Part shown: in pieces, positions 8,769-16,299 of the stretch
How positions within the stretch are numbered: the first letter of the stretch is position 1
Layout of the letters: every line of letters begins with the position of its first letter
Source of the DNA: Streptomyces sp. SID12501
Lineage (GTDB): Bacteria; Actinomycetota; Actinomycetes; Streptomycetales; Streptomycetaceae
Assembly (NCBI RefSeq): GCF_010550245.1
Contig: NZ_JAAGLU010000001.1
Span: 124,001 to 188,000 of the forward strand
Direction: 5' to 3'
DNA: 64,000 nt
Program-made: the position numbers and the translations under genes
Notes under the pieces: generated by a model
Seen by the model: only the letters and a program-made list of their open reading frames with translations
The model's database searches: none
What the model was told of the DNA's origin: nothing

Positions 8769-9977
8769 TTACGGTTGGTTCGCTGCCGCCGGCCGCGCGC
8801 CCAGGAAGTGGAAGCCGGGCCTCGGGTGCATCAGGAAGTCGTGGTGGGAGATGTTCCACGCGTAGGCGCCCGCCAGCGAGAACAGCACCCGGTCGCCCGC
8901 CCGCAGCCCCGGCGCCGGAACCCGCCGGGCCAGTACGTCCTTCGGCGTGCACAGCTGGCCGGCCAGCGTGACCCGCGACTCCTCGGCCGCCGGGCGGGGC
9001 CACGGGTGCGGCCAGGCATCCACCGGCAGCACCGTGCAGGGCTGGTCGTGGCCCTTCGCCGCCGGGGTGCGCAGATGATGGGTGCCGCCCCGGACGACAG
9101 CGAACTCCTCGCCGTGACTCCGCTTCACATCCAGCACCTCGGTGGCGTACCAGCCGCAGTACGCGGTCAGGGCCCGGCCGGGCTCGATGCGCAGGGTCAG
9201 TTCCGGGTACGCCTCGGTCAGCCAGGTCAGGCCCTTGCCGAACGCCGCCCAGTCGAAACGGCGGGTCGGCGCGGCGTAGTCGACGGCCATCCCGCCGCCG
9301 ACGTTCACCTCGCCGACACACACCCCGAGCCCCGTCGCCCAGGTGACCACCGACTCGGCCACGGCCAGCAGCTCCCGAGCGTCGAGTCCGCTCGCCAAGT
9401 GAGCGTGCACACCGCGCAGTTCGAGCTGGGGATACGTCCCGTCCATCAGGGCCCGGAACACCGGCTCGGCCCCGGCCGGGTCGAGCCCGAAGGGAGTCGG
9501 CCGACCGCCCATCGTCAGCGAGCTGCCGGCCAACGAACCGTCGGACACCGGGATGTTGACGCGCACCAGCACCGCCACCCGGCGCTCGGGCCCGACCTGC
9601 CGCGTCAACTCGGCGAGCATGCGCAGCTCGTGCTCGCTCTCGACATGGATCCGGTCGACGCCCAGCTCCAGCGCGGTCAGAATCTCGTCCGGCGTCTTGC
9701 CCGGTCCGCCGAACGCCAGCGGCCGGCCCGGCACCGCGTCGGCGACATGGGCGAGTTCACCGCCCGAGGACACCTCGTAGCCGTCGACGTACGGCGAGAG
9801 CGCGGCCAGGATCTCCGGCTCCGGGTTGGCCTTCGCCGCGTAGTACAGCTCGACCCGCTTGGGCAGTGCCGCCCGGACCATCGCCGCGTGACTGCGCAGT
9901 TCCGTCAAGTCGTAGACATAGGCGGGCAGTTCCGTGGCAGGCAGGGACAGGGCGTGGTCGCGCACGGCGAGGGTCAT
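8769..9977 (-). CDS. PLP-dependent decarboxylase of siderophore pathway (PvsE-like)
   Basis: A 402-residue fold-type III PLP enzyme of the diaminopimelate/ornithine decarboxylase family. YYAAKANPEPEIL carries the Schiff-base lysine near residue 48; GEVNVGGGMAVDY binds phosphate; RIEPGRAL is conserved; GQLCTPKDVLA supplies the active-site cysteine. It is the last gene of the siderophore operon and overlaps the preceding synthetase by ATGA. In vibrioferrin and staphyloferrin B assembly, related enzymes (PvsE, SbnH) supply a decarboxylated building block such as ethanolamine or diaminoethane. The same role is inferred here rather than lysine synthesis, because of this context. Confidence 0.8.
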   Translation of the reverse strand: MTLAVRDHALSLPATELPAYVYDLTELRSHAAMVRAALPKRVELYYAAKANPEPEILAALSPYVDGYEVSSGGELAHVADAVPGRPLAFGGPGKTPDEILTALELGVDRIHVESEHELRMLAELTRQVGPERRVAVLVRVNIPVSDGSLAGSSLTMGGRPTPFGLDPAGAEPVFRALMDGTYPQLELRGVHAHLASGLDARELLAVAESVVTWATGLGVCVGEVNVGGGMAVDYAAPTRRFDWAAFGKGLTWLTEAYPELTLRIEPGRALTAYCGWYATEVLDVKRSHGEEFAVVRGGTHHLRTPAAKGHDQPCTVLPVDAWPHPWPRPAAEESRVTLAGQLCTPKDVLARRVPAPGLRAGDRVLFSLAGAYAWNISHHDFLMHPRPGFHFLGARPAAANQP

Positions 9978-11722
9978 CGGGTGCTCCGGGGGGTGTCGCG
10001 CAGGATGTCCTCGCCGAGCGGGGACGGCAGCCGTACATATCCTGCCTCGCGATCCGCCTTTCGCCCCCAGCGAGTGAGGAGGTTGGCCTTCGCGGGCAGC
10101 GGCACCCCGGCGAGCAGCGCGGTGAGCCGGGGCGGGCAGCCGGAGCGGTCGGCGTAGGACCGGAGTGTGTCGCGCACCCGTGCCCACAGCGCGGCTTCCG
10201 CGTCCGGGTGCAGGTCGGCCAGGGCGGCGAGGAGTTCGGCGATGTTGTTGACGAGCAGGCAGTACACGACCCGGTCCCAGCCGCGCTCCGCGTCGTACGT
10301 CAGCGGGCCCGCGACGTCGGCCGGTACGGCGGTGAGGGTGTCGGCGTGATGATCGAGGACCAGCTTGGTGCCCTCCAGGTCCCGGAAGAGCACCTGGACG
10401 GGGCGGCCGTCGGCGTCCACACAGATCAGCACGTTCTGGAGGTGCGGTTCCAGGACCAGTCCGTGGTCGAAGTAGGCGGCCAGGACGGGCGGGACGAGCA
10501 GGTCGAGATACGTCGACAACCAGTCGAGGGCCGTGTCCGGGTCCGTGTCGGTGAGCAGCCGGGAGACGTGCGCTGCGCTCGACGGGTACTCGTCGGCAAC
10601 CGCCGCCGCGAGCAGGGGTGTCGAACCCGGCGCCAGGTGTCGGGGCAGGCCCTCGCGGACGATCACGCCGAAGCCCTCGAAGAGGTCACGGTCCGGGGTG
10701 CCGTCGGGGCCGGGCAGGGCGAGCGCGCGGTAGGCGGGCTCGCGGAGCACCGCGCTGCCGGGGAAGCGCTCGGCCAGGTCGGTGAGGGCCGGGGCGAGGG
10801 CGCGGGTGAGGGCGACGGCGCCCGACAGCTCGTAACTGCTGTTCTTGCGCAGGCAGTTGGTGATGCGCACGTTCAGGCTGAACTTGAGGAACGTCTCGCC
10901 GTCGTACAGGGTGCGCACGGACGCCGTGGCGGCGAAGGGGCGGCCGCCCTGCCCGAGGTCCAGGATGTCGCCGCGTTCCAGCGCGGCCCGCAGCAGCGGG
11001 TGTTCGCGCAGGGTGTCGTACTGCCAGGGGTGTGTGGGCAGTAGCCGGTAGCCGTCGGGTACGTCCGTGCGCTGGCCGTCCAGCGCGGCGGGGGCCCAGG
11101 GGGCGGCACTCTCCTCGGCGATCAGGTGGGCGCGGACGGCGAGGTGCCGCAGCGGGAAAGCGGACCCGGTCTCAGGCGCGTACGCCGCCCAGGCGCGCGG
11201 GTCGCCGGTGCGGGCCTTGGGTGTGGGGTGGAAGCGGTGGCCGAACAGCAGGGACTGCTCGGAGACCAGGTAGGCGGCGAGGTGGCCGTCGGCGGGTCCG
11301 GCGGTGCGCTCACCGGCCAGGGCGGCCGTGACGGCCTGGTGGCTGGAGGCGATCTGCTCCAGGAACTCGTCATTGCGTTCCCCGGTCCGCAGGGACAGCT
11401 CGTCGCGCGTGTACTCGGCCAGGCGCCGCCAGTCCACCGCCGCCCAGTCGTCACCGGCCTGCTCGTACACCGGGCCGCTGAAGCGGTGGGCGCCCAGGAG
11501 CGACGTCCGGCGCAGGCGGACCCGCAGGAGAACGCCGCGGCAGGGCAGGCGGAGCAGGAGGTGGCCGTTGTCGACGACGGTCTGACGTTCCGGGCCCGAC
11601 ACCTCGCGCAGCAGGCAGTTGAGGAGGGTGTGGGTCACCACGTCGTCGGCGCTGGGGAGGCCGGCGTCGACGAGTCCGGCGGGGGCGCTGGGGGCGTCGG
11701 GTGAGTCGGTCAGTGAGGGCAT
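9974..11722 (-). CDS. IucA/IucC family NIS synthetase (second)
   Basis: A 582-residue NRPS-independent siderophore synthetase, which adenylates a carboxylate (usually citrate) and condenses it with an amine or alcohol. Hallmarks are LPTHPWQYD, the ATP-site strand FLKFSLNVRITNCLRKN, the catalytic-region LEPHLQNVLICV, RDLEGTKLVLDHH, and a FhuF-like C-terminal part ending LLTRWGRKADREAGYV. The ATG at 11722 is chosen for GGAG six bases upstream; a TTG at 11734 is also in frame. It ends in an ATGA overlap with the decarboxylase. The gap to the upstream synthetase is occupied by a disrupted reading frame. Confidence 0.88.
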   Translation of the reverse strand: MPSLTDSPDAPSAPAGLVDAGLPSADDVVTHTLLNCLLREVSGPERQTVVDNGHLLLRLPCRGVLLRVRLRRTSLLGAHRFSGPVYEQAGDDWAAVDWRRLAEYTRDELSLRTGERNDEFLEQIASSHQAVTAALAGERTAGPADGHLAAYLVSEQSLLFGHRFHPTPKARTGDPRAWAAYAPETGSAFPLRHLAVRAHLIAEESAAPWAPAALDGQRTDVPDGYRLLPTHPWQYDTLREHPLLRAALERGDILDLGQGGRPFAATASVRTLYDGETFLKFSLNVRITNCLRKNSSYELSGAVALTRALAPALTDLAERFPGSAVLREPAYRALALPGPDGTPDRDLFEGFGVIVREGLPRHLAPGSTPLLAAAVADEYPSSAAHVSRLLTDTDPDTALDWLSTYLDLLVPPVLAAYFDHGLVLEPHLQNVLICVDADGRPVQVLFRDLEGTKLVLDHHADTLTAVPADVAGPLTYDAERGWDRVVYCLLVNNIAELLAALADLHPDAEAALWARVRDTLRSYADRSGCPPRLTALLAGVPLPAKANLLTRWGRKADREAGYVRLPSPLGEDILRDTPRSTR

Positions 11723-11799
11723 CAGCGGCTCCAACGGGCACGGGGTGAGCGGGGGTTGGGGGGAAAGGGGGAGGCGGGCACGGTGACGGCGCCGCTGCC

Positions 11800-12120
11800 G
11801 GTCGGCCCCGGTGCGGCGGGGTGAACCGGGCGCTGCCCGCCGCCTCGGCGGGACCGGCGACTACAGCGTCGATCTGACACAGGAACTCCAGGGCGCCGGA
11901 CATCCCGCCGGGCGCACGGCCCTTGGCGCTGTCGGCGGCCCCGGAGGTTCGGTGCCGCCGTGAACGTGGTCGGTGAGTCGGCCCGGCCGTCGAGCCGGAA
12001 GGCGACGGCTTGGCCCGACTGGGCGTGTAACGGCAGCCGGTTGCGGCCTGAGCGGTCGGCGGGTCCGTCCCGGAAGGGGGGCGCGGAGTGTGTCGGCAGG
12101 CACCATGCCTCGGCGCTCAC
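11800..12120 (-). pseudogene. Disrupted small reading frame inside the siderophore operon
   Basis: The first synthetase ends in GTGA, and the overlapping GTG at 12120 opens a frame with normal G/C third positions for about 60 codons (VSAEAWCLPTHSAPPF to ADSPTTFTAAPNL), including one rare TTA codon. Near 11940 that frame becomes arginine-rich, while the next frame takes on coding character (AADSAKGRAPGGMSGALEFL to GSARFTPP). This pattern suggests a small gene with a one-base frameshift. I recognise no family. It may instead be an ordinary spacer with biased composition, so confidence is low. Confidence 0.35.
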
Positions 12121-13886
12121 TCGGTGTCCCCGGCGTGCGGTCCGCCTTGATCTCCGGCGTGGAGCAGGTAGTTGGGGCCGGTGGTGTAGTGCTTGTTGAT
12201 GTCGGCGGCGCCCGAACGCTCCTTGCCGAGCAGGGTTCCGGCGCTGACCATCGCCTTGACGGGCAGGTGCGGAGCGTCCAGGATCCGCGCGCGCAGTTCG
12301 GCGGCCGGGGTGCCGCCGAGCCGGTCGACGGACTCCCCGAGCCGGTCGCGGACCAGCCTCAGCAGTGAGGGGAGCGTGGCGCGGCCGTGCCGGGCGAACC
12401 CGAACGCGTAGGCGCCCGCGCACAGATGGACGGTGATGCTGGCGAACACGTCGGCGACGGGCCCGTCCTCGGTGCCGTAGGTCCGCTCGTCGTCGAAGCC
12501 CCAGGGCCCCGGCAGAACGGCTGCGAGCCGGGCGGTGTTGACGCGCGGGCCGTCGTTGTCCTTGAACAGCAGCCGTACCCGCCCCGGTTCGGGCCCCAGG
12601 ACCAGCGAGACGTTCTGCTGATGCGACTCCAGGGCGATGCCGTGACCGAAGAGGGTGGTCTGCCAGTCGAAGAGGAGGGTGAGACAGGCGTCCAGCAGGG
12701 CGAGCGGGTCGCCGTCGTGGAAGCGGTCGGCGAGCTGGTCGACGACCAGCCGTCCGTCGGGCGCCTCGGCGAGCAGGGCGGCCAGCGGGACGACGGCGGC
12801 GTCGTCGAGGCCGGCCGGGTAGCGGCGGCACAGGACGGCGAGGAGTTCGTGTCCGGCGTGCGCGTACGTGGTCTCGTCGGCGTGCAGGACGGTGTCCCGG
12901 AAGCGCGGCTCGCGTTCGACGACCCGCTCGGTCAGCCGCTGCCCGGCGGCGCCGTCGACGAGCGTCCCGGGCTTGATGGATCGCCGGTTGCGCAGCCCCA
13001 ACGTGGCTGTGGTGAGCGGGAGTTTGAGGTGCAGGGCGGGATCGGCGACCACCGCGACGGTACGCATGGACAGCGTCGGAACCACGTCGAGGTACGTGCA
13101 CTCCGCGAGCCGGGCGCGTCCCGCGAGGCCGGTGACCCGCAGGGCCTCGTCGAGCGGGGCGCCGACGGTCAACGGGTGCACGGGCAGGGCGAGATGCGTG
13201 CCGTGCAGATCCTCCATACCGAGCATCGCGGGCGTCGGCCGGCCCTCCGGCAACGTCCCGGTGAGGGTCACCGCCTCCCTGGGCACGGCGAGCCAGCGCA
13301 GCGCGAAACGGGGATGGAACTCCGGTGCGTACGAACGCAGTTGCTCCGTCCTCAGCCCGGACCGGCCGCGTGCGGTCGGATACACGGGATGGTCGACGCG
13401 GGCCGCGAGGGTGTCGTACGCCAGGGACGCCGTCAGGCCCGTCCAGTTGGCCGTGTCGACTCCATGACGGCTCGCCAGCCGCCCGGTGACCTCCTCCCGC
13501 GTGGCGTCGTGCAGCCGCAGAGTGGCCAGGGTCTGCCGGCACTCCTCGGTGAAGGCGTCGAAGCCGTCGCGGTCCACCGGATCGGCCAGCGCCCGCAGCG
13601 CGGCGAGCACAGTGGCGTACGAGGTGAACTCGGCGCCGTCCGACTCGCGCACGAGCAGCGGCAGTCGGGCCGCGTACACGCACTGGAAGCCGTCCTCGGT
13701 GAGCGGCAGCAACAGGGCGTCGCCGTCGGTCGGCCTGCGCAGCCAGAGGCCGTCCGGGCGGTGCGTGAGCGTGCCGAGGGTGCGCAGGCCGACCACGTCC
13801 TCGCGGAGCAGGGCGCTGAGGACGCGGACGAGCAGTTCGGCCTCGGCGGCGTCGGTCGTCACGGGGGCGTCAGGAGCGGCGGTCAC
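12117..13886 (-). CDS. IucA/IucC family NIS synthetase (first)
   Basis: A 589-residue NIS synthetase paralogous to the one at 9974. It has the family core: LALPVHPLTVGAPL in place of HPWQ, YLDVVPTLSMRTVAV, LHLKLPLTTATLGLRNRRSI, the ATP-site ALESHQQNVSLVL and LLFKDNDGPRVNT. The C-terminal lobe ends VKAMVSAGTLLGKERSG. The different HPxx motif suggests another substrate or regiochemistry from the second synthetase, as in the PvsB/PvsD pair. GTG at 13886 overlaps the stop of the ATP-grasp gene, so the two are translationally coupled. Confidence 0.85.
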   Translation of the reverse strand: MTAAPDAPVTTDAAEAELLVRVLSALLREDVVGLRTLGTLTHRPDGLWLRRPTDGDALLLPLTEDGFQCVYAARLPLLVRESDGAEFTSYATVLAALRALADPVDRDGFDAFTEECRQTLATLRLHDATREEVTGRLASRHGVDTANWTGLTASLAYDTLAARVDHPVYPTARGRSGLRTEQLRSYAPEFHPRFALRWLAVPREAVTLTGTLPEGRPTPAMLGMEDLHGTHLALPVHPLTVGAPLDEALRVTGLAGRARLAECTYLDVVPTLSMRTVAVVADPALHLKLPLTTATLGLRNRRSIKPGTLVDGAAGQRLTERVVEREPRFRDTVLHADETTYAHAGHELLAVLCRRYPAGLDDAAVVPLAALLAEAPDGRLVVDQLADRFHDGDPLALLDACLTLLFDWQTTLFGHGIALESHQQNVSLVLGPEPGRVRLLFKDNDGPRVNTARLAAVLPGPWGFDDERTYGTEDGPVADVFASITVHLCAGAYAFGFARHGRATLPSLLRLVRDRLGESVDRLGGTPAAELRARILDAPHLPVKAMVSAGTLLGKERSGAADINKHYTTGPNYLLHAGDQGGPHAGDTE

Positions 13887-15061
13887 GGTCGGACCTCCCA
13901 GCGCCGGGCGGCCAGGAACTGTGCCGACACCCGGTCGACCGTCGGCTGGTCGGTGCCGGTGGCCCGCAGGACGCCCAGGTAGTCGCGGTTGGTGCGGTAC
14001 AGGTCGTGCCGCTCACCCACCGCGCGCAGCGGGCGGTACGTCAGATGCACGCCGTCCAGGGTGAGTTCGGTAGCCGGGGGAGCGGAGGCCAGCGTGCCCG
14101 CTCGGTCGGCGTACGGGTACTCCAGGCGGGCCGCGACGTCGCGGCGGATGCCCAGGTCGGCCGGGAGCGGCTCGCCCAGGTGGGTGCGCAGGATGTGCTC
14201 GAAGAGCGGGATCCCCAGGAGCCCGGCCAGCAGCAGGTCCACCTGGTCGCCGATGGCCCGGTAGTTGACCTCGATGATCCGGGCGCGACCCTCGTGCACC
14301 ACGAACTCGGTGTGACAGGCACCGAACCCGACGCCCAGCGCGTCCAGTTGGGCCAGTATCCGGGCGACGACCGGCTCGGGGTGGGCCGGGACGAGGACGA
14401 GCCGCTCCTCGATGAAGTACGGCGGCGCCGACAACCCGGTGTGGAAACCACCCAGTACGTGCCGGACGTTGCCGTCACCGAGCGTCTCCAGGGTGTACAG
14501 CTCCCCGGGCAGATACTCCTCGACGACCAGTACGGCACCCGGCCGCCGCGCGAAGATCTCCTTCGCGCGTGACTCCAATTCCTGGGCCCCGGTGACAAGG
14601 ACGACGTCCTCGCCGGCCACGCCCTCGCGCGGCTTGAGGACGCAAGGGTACGGCGCGGCCAGGGCGACGGGCCCCGCCTCCGTCAGCTCGGCGGACCACA
14701 CGGTGTCCATGTCCGCGGCGGCGAGCCGGCGCCGCATCTCGGCCTTGTCCTTGCAGGCCAGCGCGGCCCGCCAGTCCTTGCCGGGCAGGCCGAAGTAGTC
14801 GGCGGCCAGGGCAGCCTGGGTCTGGAGGTGGTCACTGTTGCTGAAGACGCCGTCGGGCCGGTGATGCGTGGAGATCCGGGTCACGACGGCCCGGAAGTCA
14901 CGGACGTCGCACTCCAGGACCTCGACGTCCGGGTACACGGCCCGGTGGGCGTCCGGCTGGTCGGTGAGGAGAGTGACGTCGAGACCGAGGCGGGCGGCGG
15001 CGGGCAGGAAGCCCTCGGTGACGGAGTCTGTGGGGTTGAGGGCGAGCAGGTACAGACGCAT
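13883..15061 (-). CDS. ATP-grasp ligase of siderophore pathway (PvsA-like)
   Basis: A 392-residue ATP-grasp enzyme, expected to join a carboxylate and an amine through an acyl-phosphate. The pre-ATP-grasp Rossmann domain covers about residues 1-95 (YLLALNPTDSVTEGFLPAA). The ATP-binding half has YPCVLKPREGVAGEDVVLV, VVEEYLPGELYTLETLGDG and the Mg-binding end FVVHEGRARIIEVNYRAIGDQ. In vibrioferrin assembly PvsA is an ATP-grasp ligase beside two IucA/IucC enzymes and a decarboxylase, the same gene set as here. It starts 107 bases beyond the small gene at 15169, with a strong hairpin between. Confidence 0.82.
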   Translation of the reverse strand: MRLYLLALNPTDSVTEGFLPAAARLGLDVTLLTDQPDAHRAVYPDVEVLECDVRDFRAVVTRISTHHRPDGVFSNSDHLQTQAALAADYFGLPGKDWRAALACKDKAEMRRRLAAADMDTVWSAELTEAGPVALAAPYPCVLKPREGVAGEDVVLVTGAQELESRAKEIFARRPGAVLVVEEYLPGELYTLETLGDGNVRHVLGGFHTGLSAPPYFIEERLVLVPAHPEPVVARILAQLDALGVGFGACHTEFVVHEGRARIIEVNYRAIGDQVDLLLAGLLGIPLFEHILRTHLGEPLPADLGIRRDVAARLEYPYADRAGTLASAPPATELTLDGVHLTYRPLRAVGERHDLYRTNRDYLGVLRATGTDQPTVDRVSAQFLAARRWEVRP

Positions 15062-15118
15062 GACGTGGGAGACAACTTCCGCTAGCTGGTCGGGGTTTGG
15101 GGCTTGACTCGGAGGCCC

Positions 15119-15156
15119 GGGAGCGGGGTGCGTGCAGAAGGGCGCGCCCCGCTCCC
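15119..15156. terminator. Strong hairpin between small gene and siderophore operon
   Basis: GGGAGCGGGG at 15119-15128 pairs with CCCCGCTCCC at 15147-15156, and the stem can extend inward by about four pairs. It follows the 56-codon gene and precedes the ATP-grasp gene. It could cap or attenuate transcription so that the small gene is made in excess of the enzymes; that role is inferred. Confidence 0.6.
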
Positions 15157-15168
15157 GTACGGCGGGAG

Positions 15169-15339
15169 TTACCTATCGGGGAGTTCCGCACCGGTGGCCT
15201 CGGCCATGTCGACGAGCATCTGTTCGGAGGGCCGGACGCCGATGCCGGACAACCGAATCCCGGCCGGGACCTCGAAGACCTTGCTGTTCAGAGCAGTTGT
15301 GGAGGTAGTGGGACGTGCGCAGCCCTTGATCGTCCTCAT
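15169..15339 (-). CDS. 56-residue small protein at head of siderophore operon
   Basis: An ATG at 15339 opens a 56-codon frame ending TAA at 15171. GGGGTG lies upstream as a possible ribosome site. The peptide begins MRTIKGCARPTTST and ends VDMAEATGAELPDR, with one cysteine at residue 7 and a central VFEVPAGIRLSGIGVRPSEQ. It has no signal peptide or membrane helix and I do not recognise a family. It starts 36 bases from the iron box, so it would be the first product of the iron-controlled transcript. It could be a modified-peptide precursor, a regulator or a leader peptide. That it is translated is not shown. Confidence 0.5.
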   Translation of the reverse strand: MRTIKGCARPTTSTTALNSKVFEVPAGIRLSGIGVRPSEQMLVDMAEATGAELPDR

Positions 15340-15375
15340 GAGAGCACCCCGGTAACCGCCTCGCGATCTTGCCAG

Positions 15376-15394
15376 TAAGGTAAGCCTTTCCTAT
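15376..15394. promoter_or_regulatory. Iron box (IdeR/DmdR-type operator)
   Basis: TAAGGTAAGCCTTTCCTAT matches the 19-bp palindromic iron-box consensus TTAGGTTAGGCTAACCTAA at 13 positions. It lies inside a candidate promoter for the FhuF-like gene: TTGCCA at 15369, 17-bp spacer, TATCTA at 15392. It sits between the divergent siderophore operon and reductase gene, so iron-bound DmdR/IdeR could repress both. Confidence 0.7.
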
Positions 15395-15431
15395 CTAACC
15401 TCACCCGCATCTTGCTGCGCAGGAGAACCCG

Positions 15432-16277
15432 ATGAGCGTCGCCCTGGAGACCCCGACGGCCGCTGCCGCCGCGCGTGTGCTCGGCGGCGCCTACCAACGC
15501 CTCGTCGGCATCTGCGAAGTACTCACCGCACAGGTCGTGCAACCGGGCATGACCACCCCTCAAAGGGGGGTGAGCGGAGCGGAGTTGACGGAAAGCCGAG
15601 AAGCCCTCGACTCATTCGTCGAGGCCGAGGCAGCGCGGATCCAGGAACGCCACGGGCACACCGCCCGCCCCCACGTCGCCGCCTCCCGCGCCCTGCACGA
15701 CTACGCCTGGTCGGTCGGCCTGCTGATGAGCGGCGTCTGGTACCTGGAACGCCGTGTGCCGCGCATCCGGCCCGAGGACGTCCGGTTGGACCTCGCCACC
15801 GGCGTGTACGGGATCACGCCGCGCTCCTCCCTGTCCTGCCTCCCCGATGACCCCGCCGCCGCCCTCCCCGGAGTCACCGTGCTCCCGCACGAGGAGTCGC
15901 TGCGCACCGAGTTGCGCTCCGCCGTCGCCGACCACATGACCCCGCTGCTCACGGCGCTCGGCCCCATCACCCGCCGGGGATCGCGCGCCCTGTGGGGCCT
16001 GGTCTCCGACGACCTCGTCTCCGGGATCTGGTACCTCGGGCGGGTCCTCGGCCGGGAGGACGACGCCGTCCGCGCGGCCACCGAACTGCTGCCCTCGGCC
16101 GTCTCCCCGTACCCCGGCGGCGCCGACTTCCGCCACCTCACCGACGCGTCCGGACGCCGTCATCCGACCCGCACACGCGCCGGCTGCTGCCTCTACTACA
16201 CGATCCGCCCGGACGAGGCCTGCTCCACCTGCCCCCGCACCTGCGACACGGAACGACTGCGCAGACTGGAGAACTGA
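15432..16277 (+). CDS. FhuF-like (2Fe-2S) siderophore-iron reductase
   Basis: A 281-residue protein with the FhuF-type C-terminal cluster motif: AGCCLYYTIRPDEACSTCPRTC, i.e. Cys-Cys-x10-Cys-x2-Cys, which holds a [2Fe-2S] centre and reduces ferric siderophores in the cytoplasm. Upstream are conserved SGVWYLERR and SGIWYLGRVLG repeats. AGGAG lies upstream of the ATG at 15432. It is divergent from the biosynthetic operon behind a shared iron box, so it probably releases iron from the siderophore made next door. Confidence 0.8.
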   Translation: MSVALETPTAAAAARVLGGAYQRLVGICEVLTAQVVQPGMTTPQRGVSGAELTESREALDSFVEAEAARIQERHGHTARPHVAASRALHDYAWSVGLLMSGVWYLERRVPRIRPEDVRLDLATGVYGITPRSSLSCLPDDPAAALPGVTVLPHEESLRTELRSAVADHMTPLLTALGPITRRGSRALWGLVSDDLVSGIWYLGRVLGREDDAVRAATELLPSAVSPYPGGADFRHLTDASGRRHPTRTRAGCCLYYTIRPDEACSTCPRTCDTERLRRLEN

Positions 16278-16299
16278 GCGCCCTCCGGGGTGAGTTCGG

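Noticed and set aside
11722..13683. A 653-codon minus-strand frame overlapping the first NIS synthetase
   Set aside because: Most of it is out of frame with the clear IucA/IucC gene and is Arg/Pro-rich. Only the stretch past the synthetase stop may be coding.
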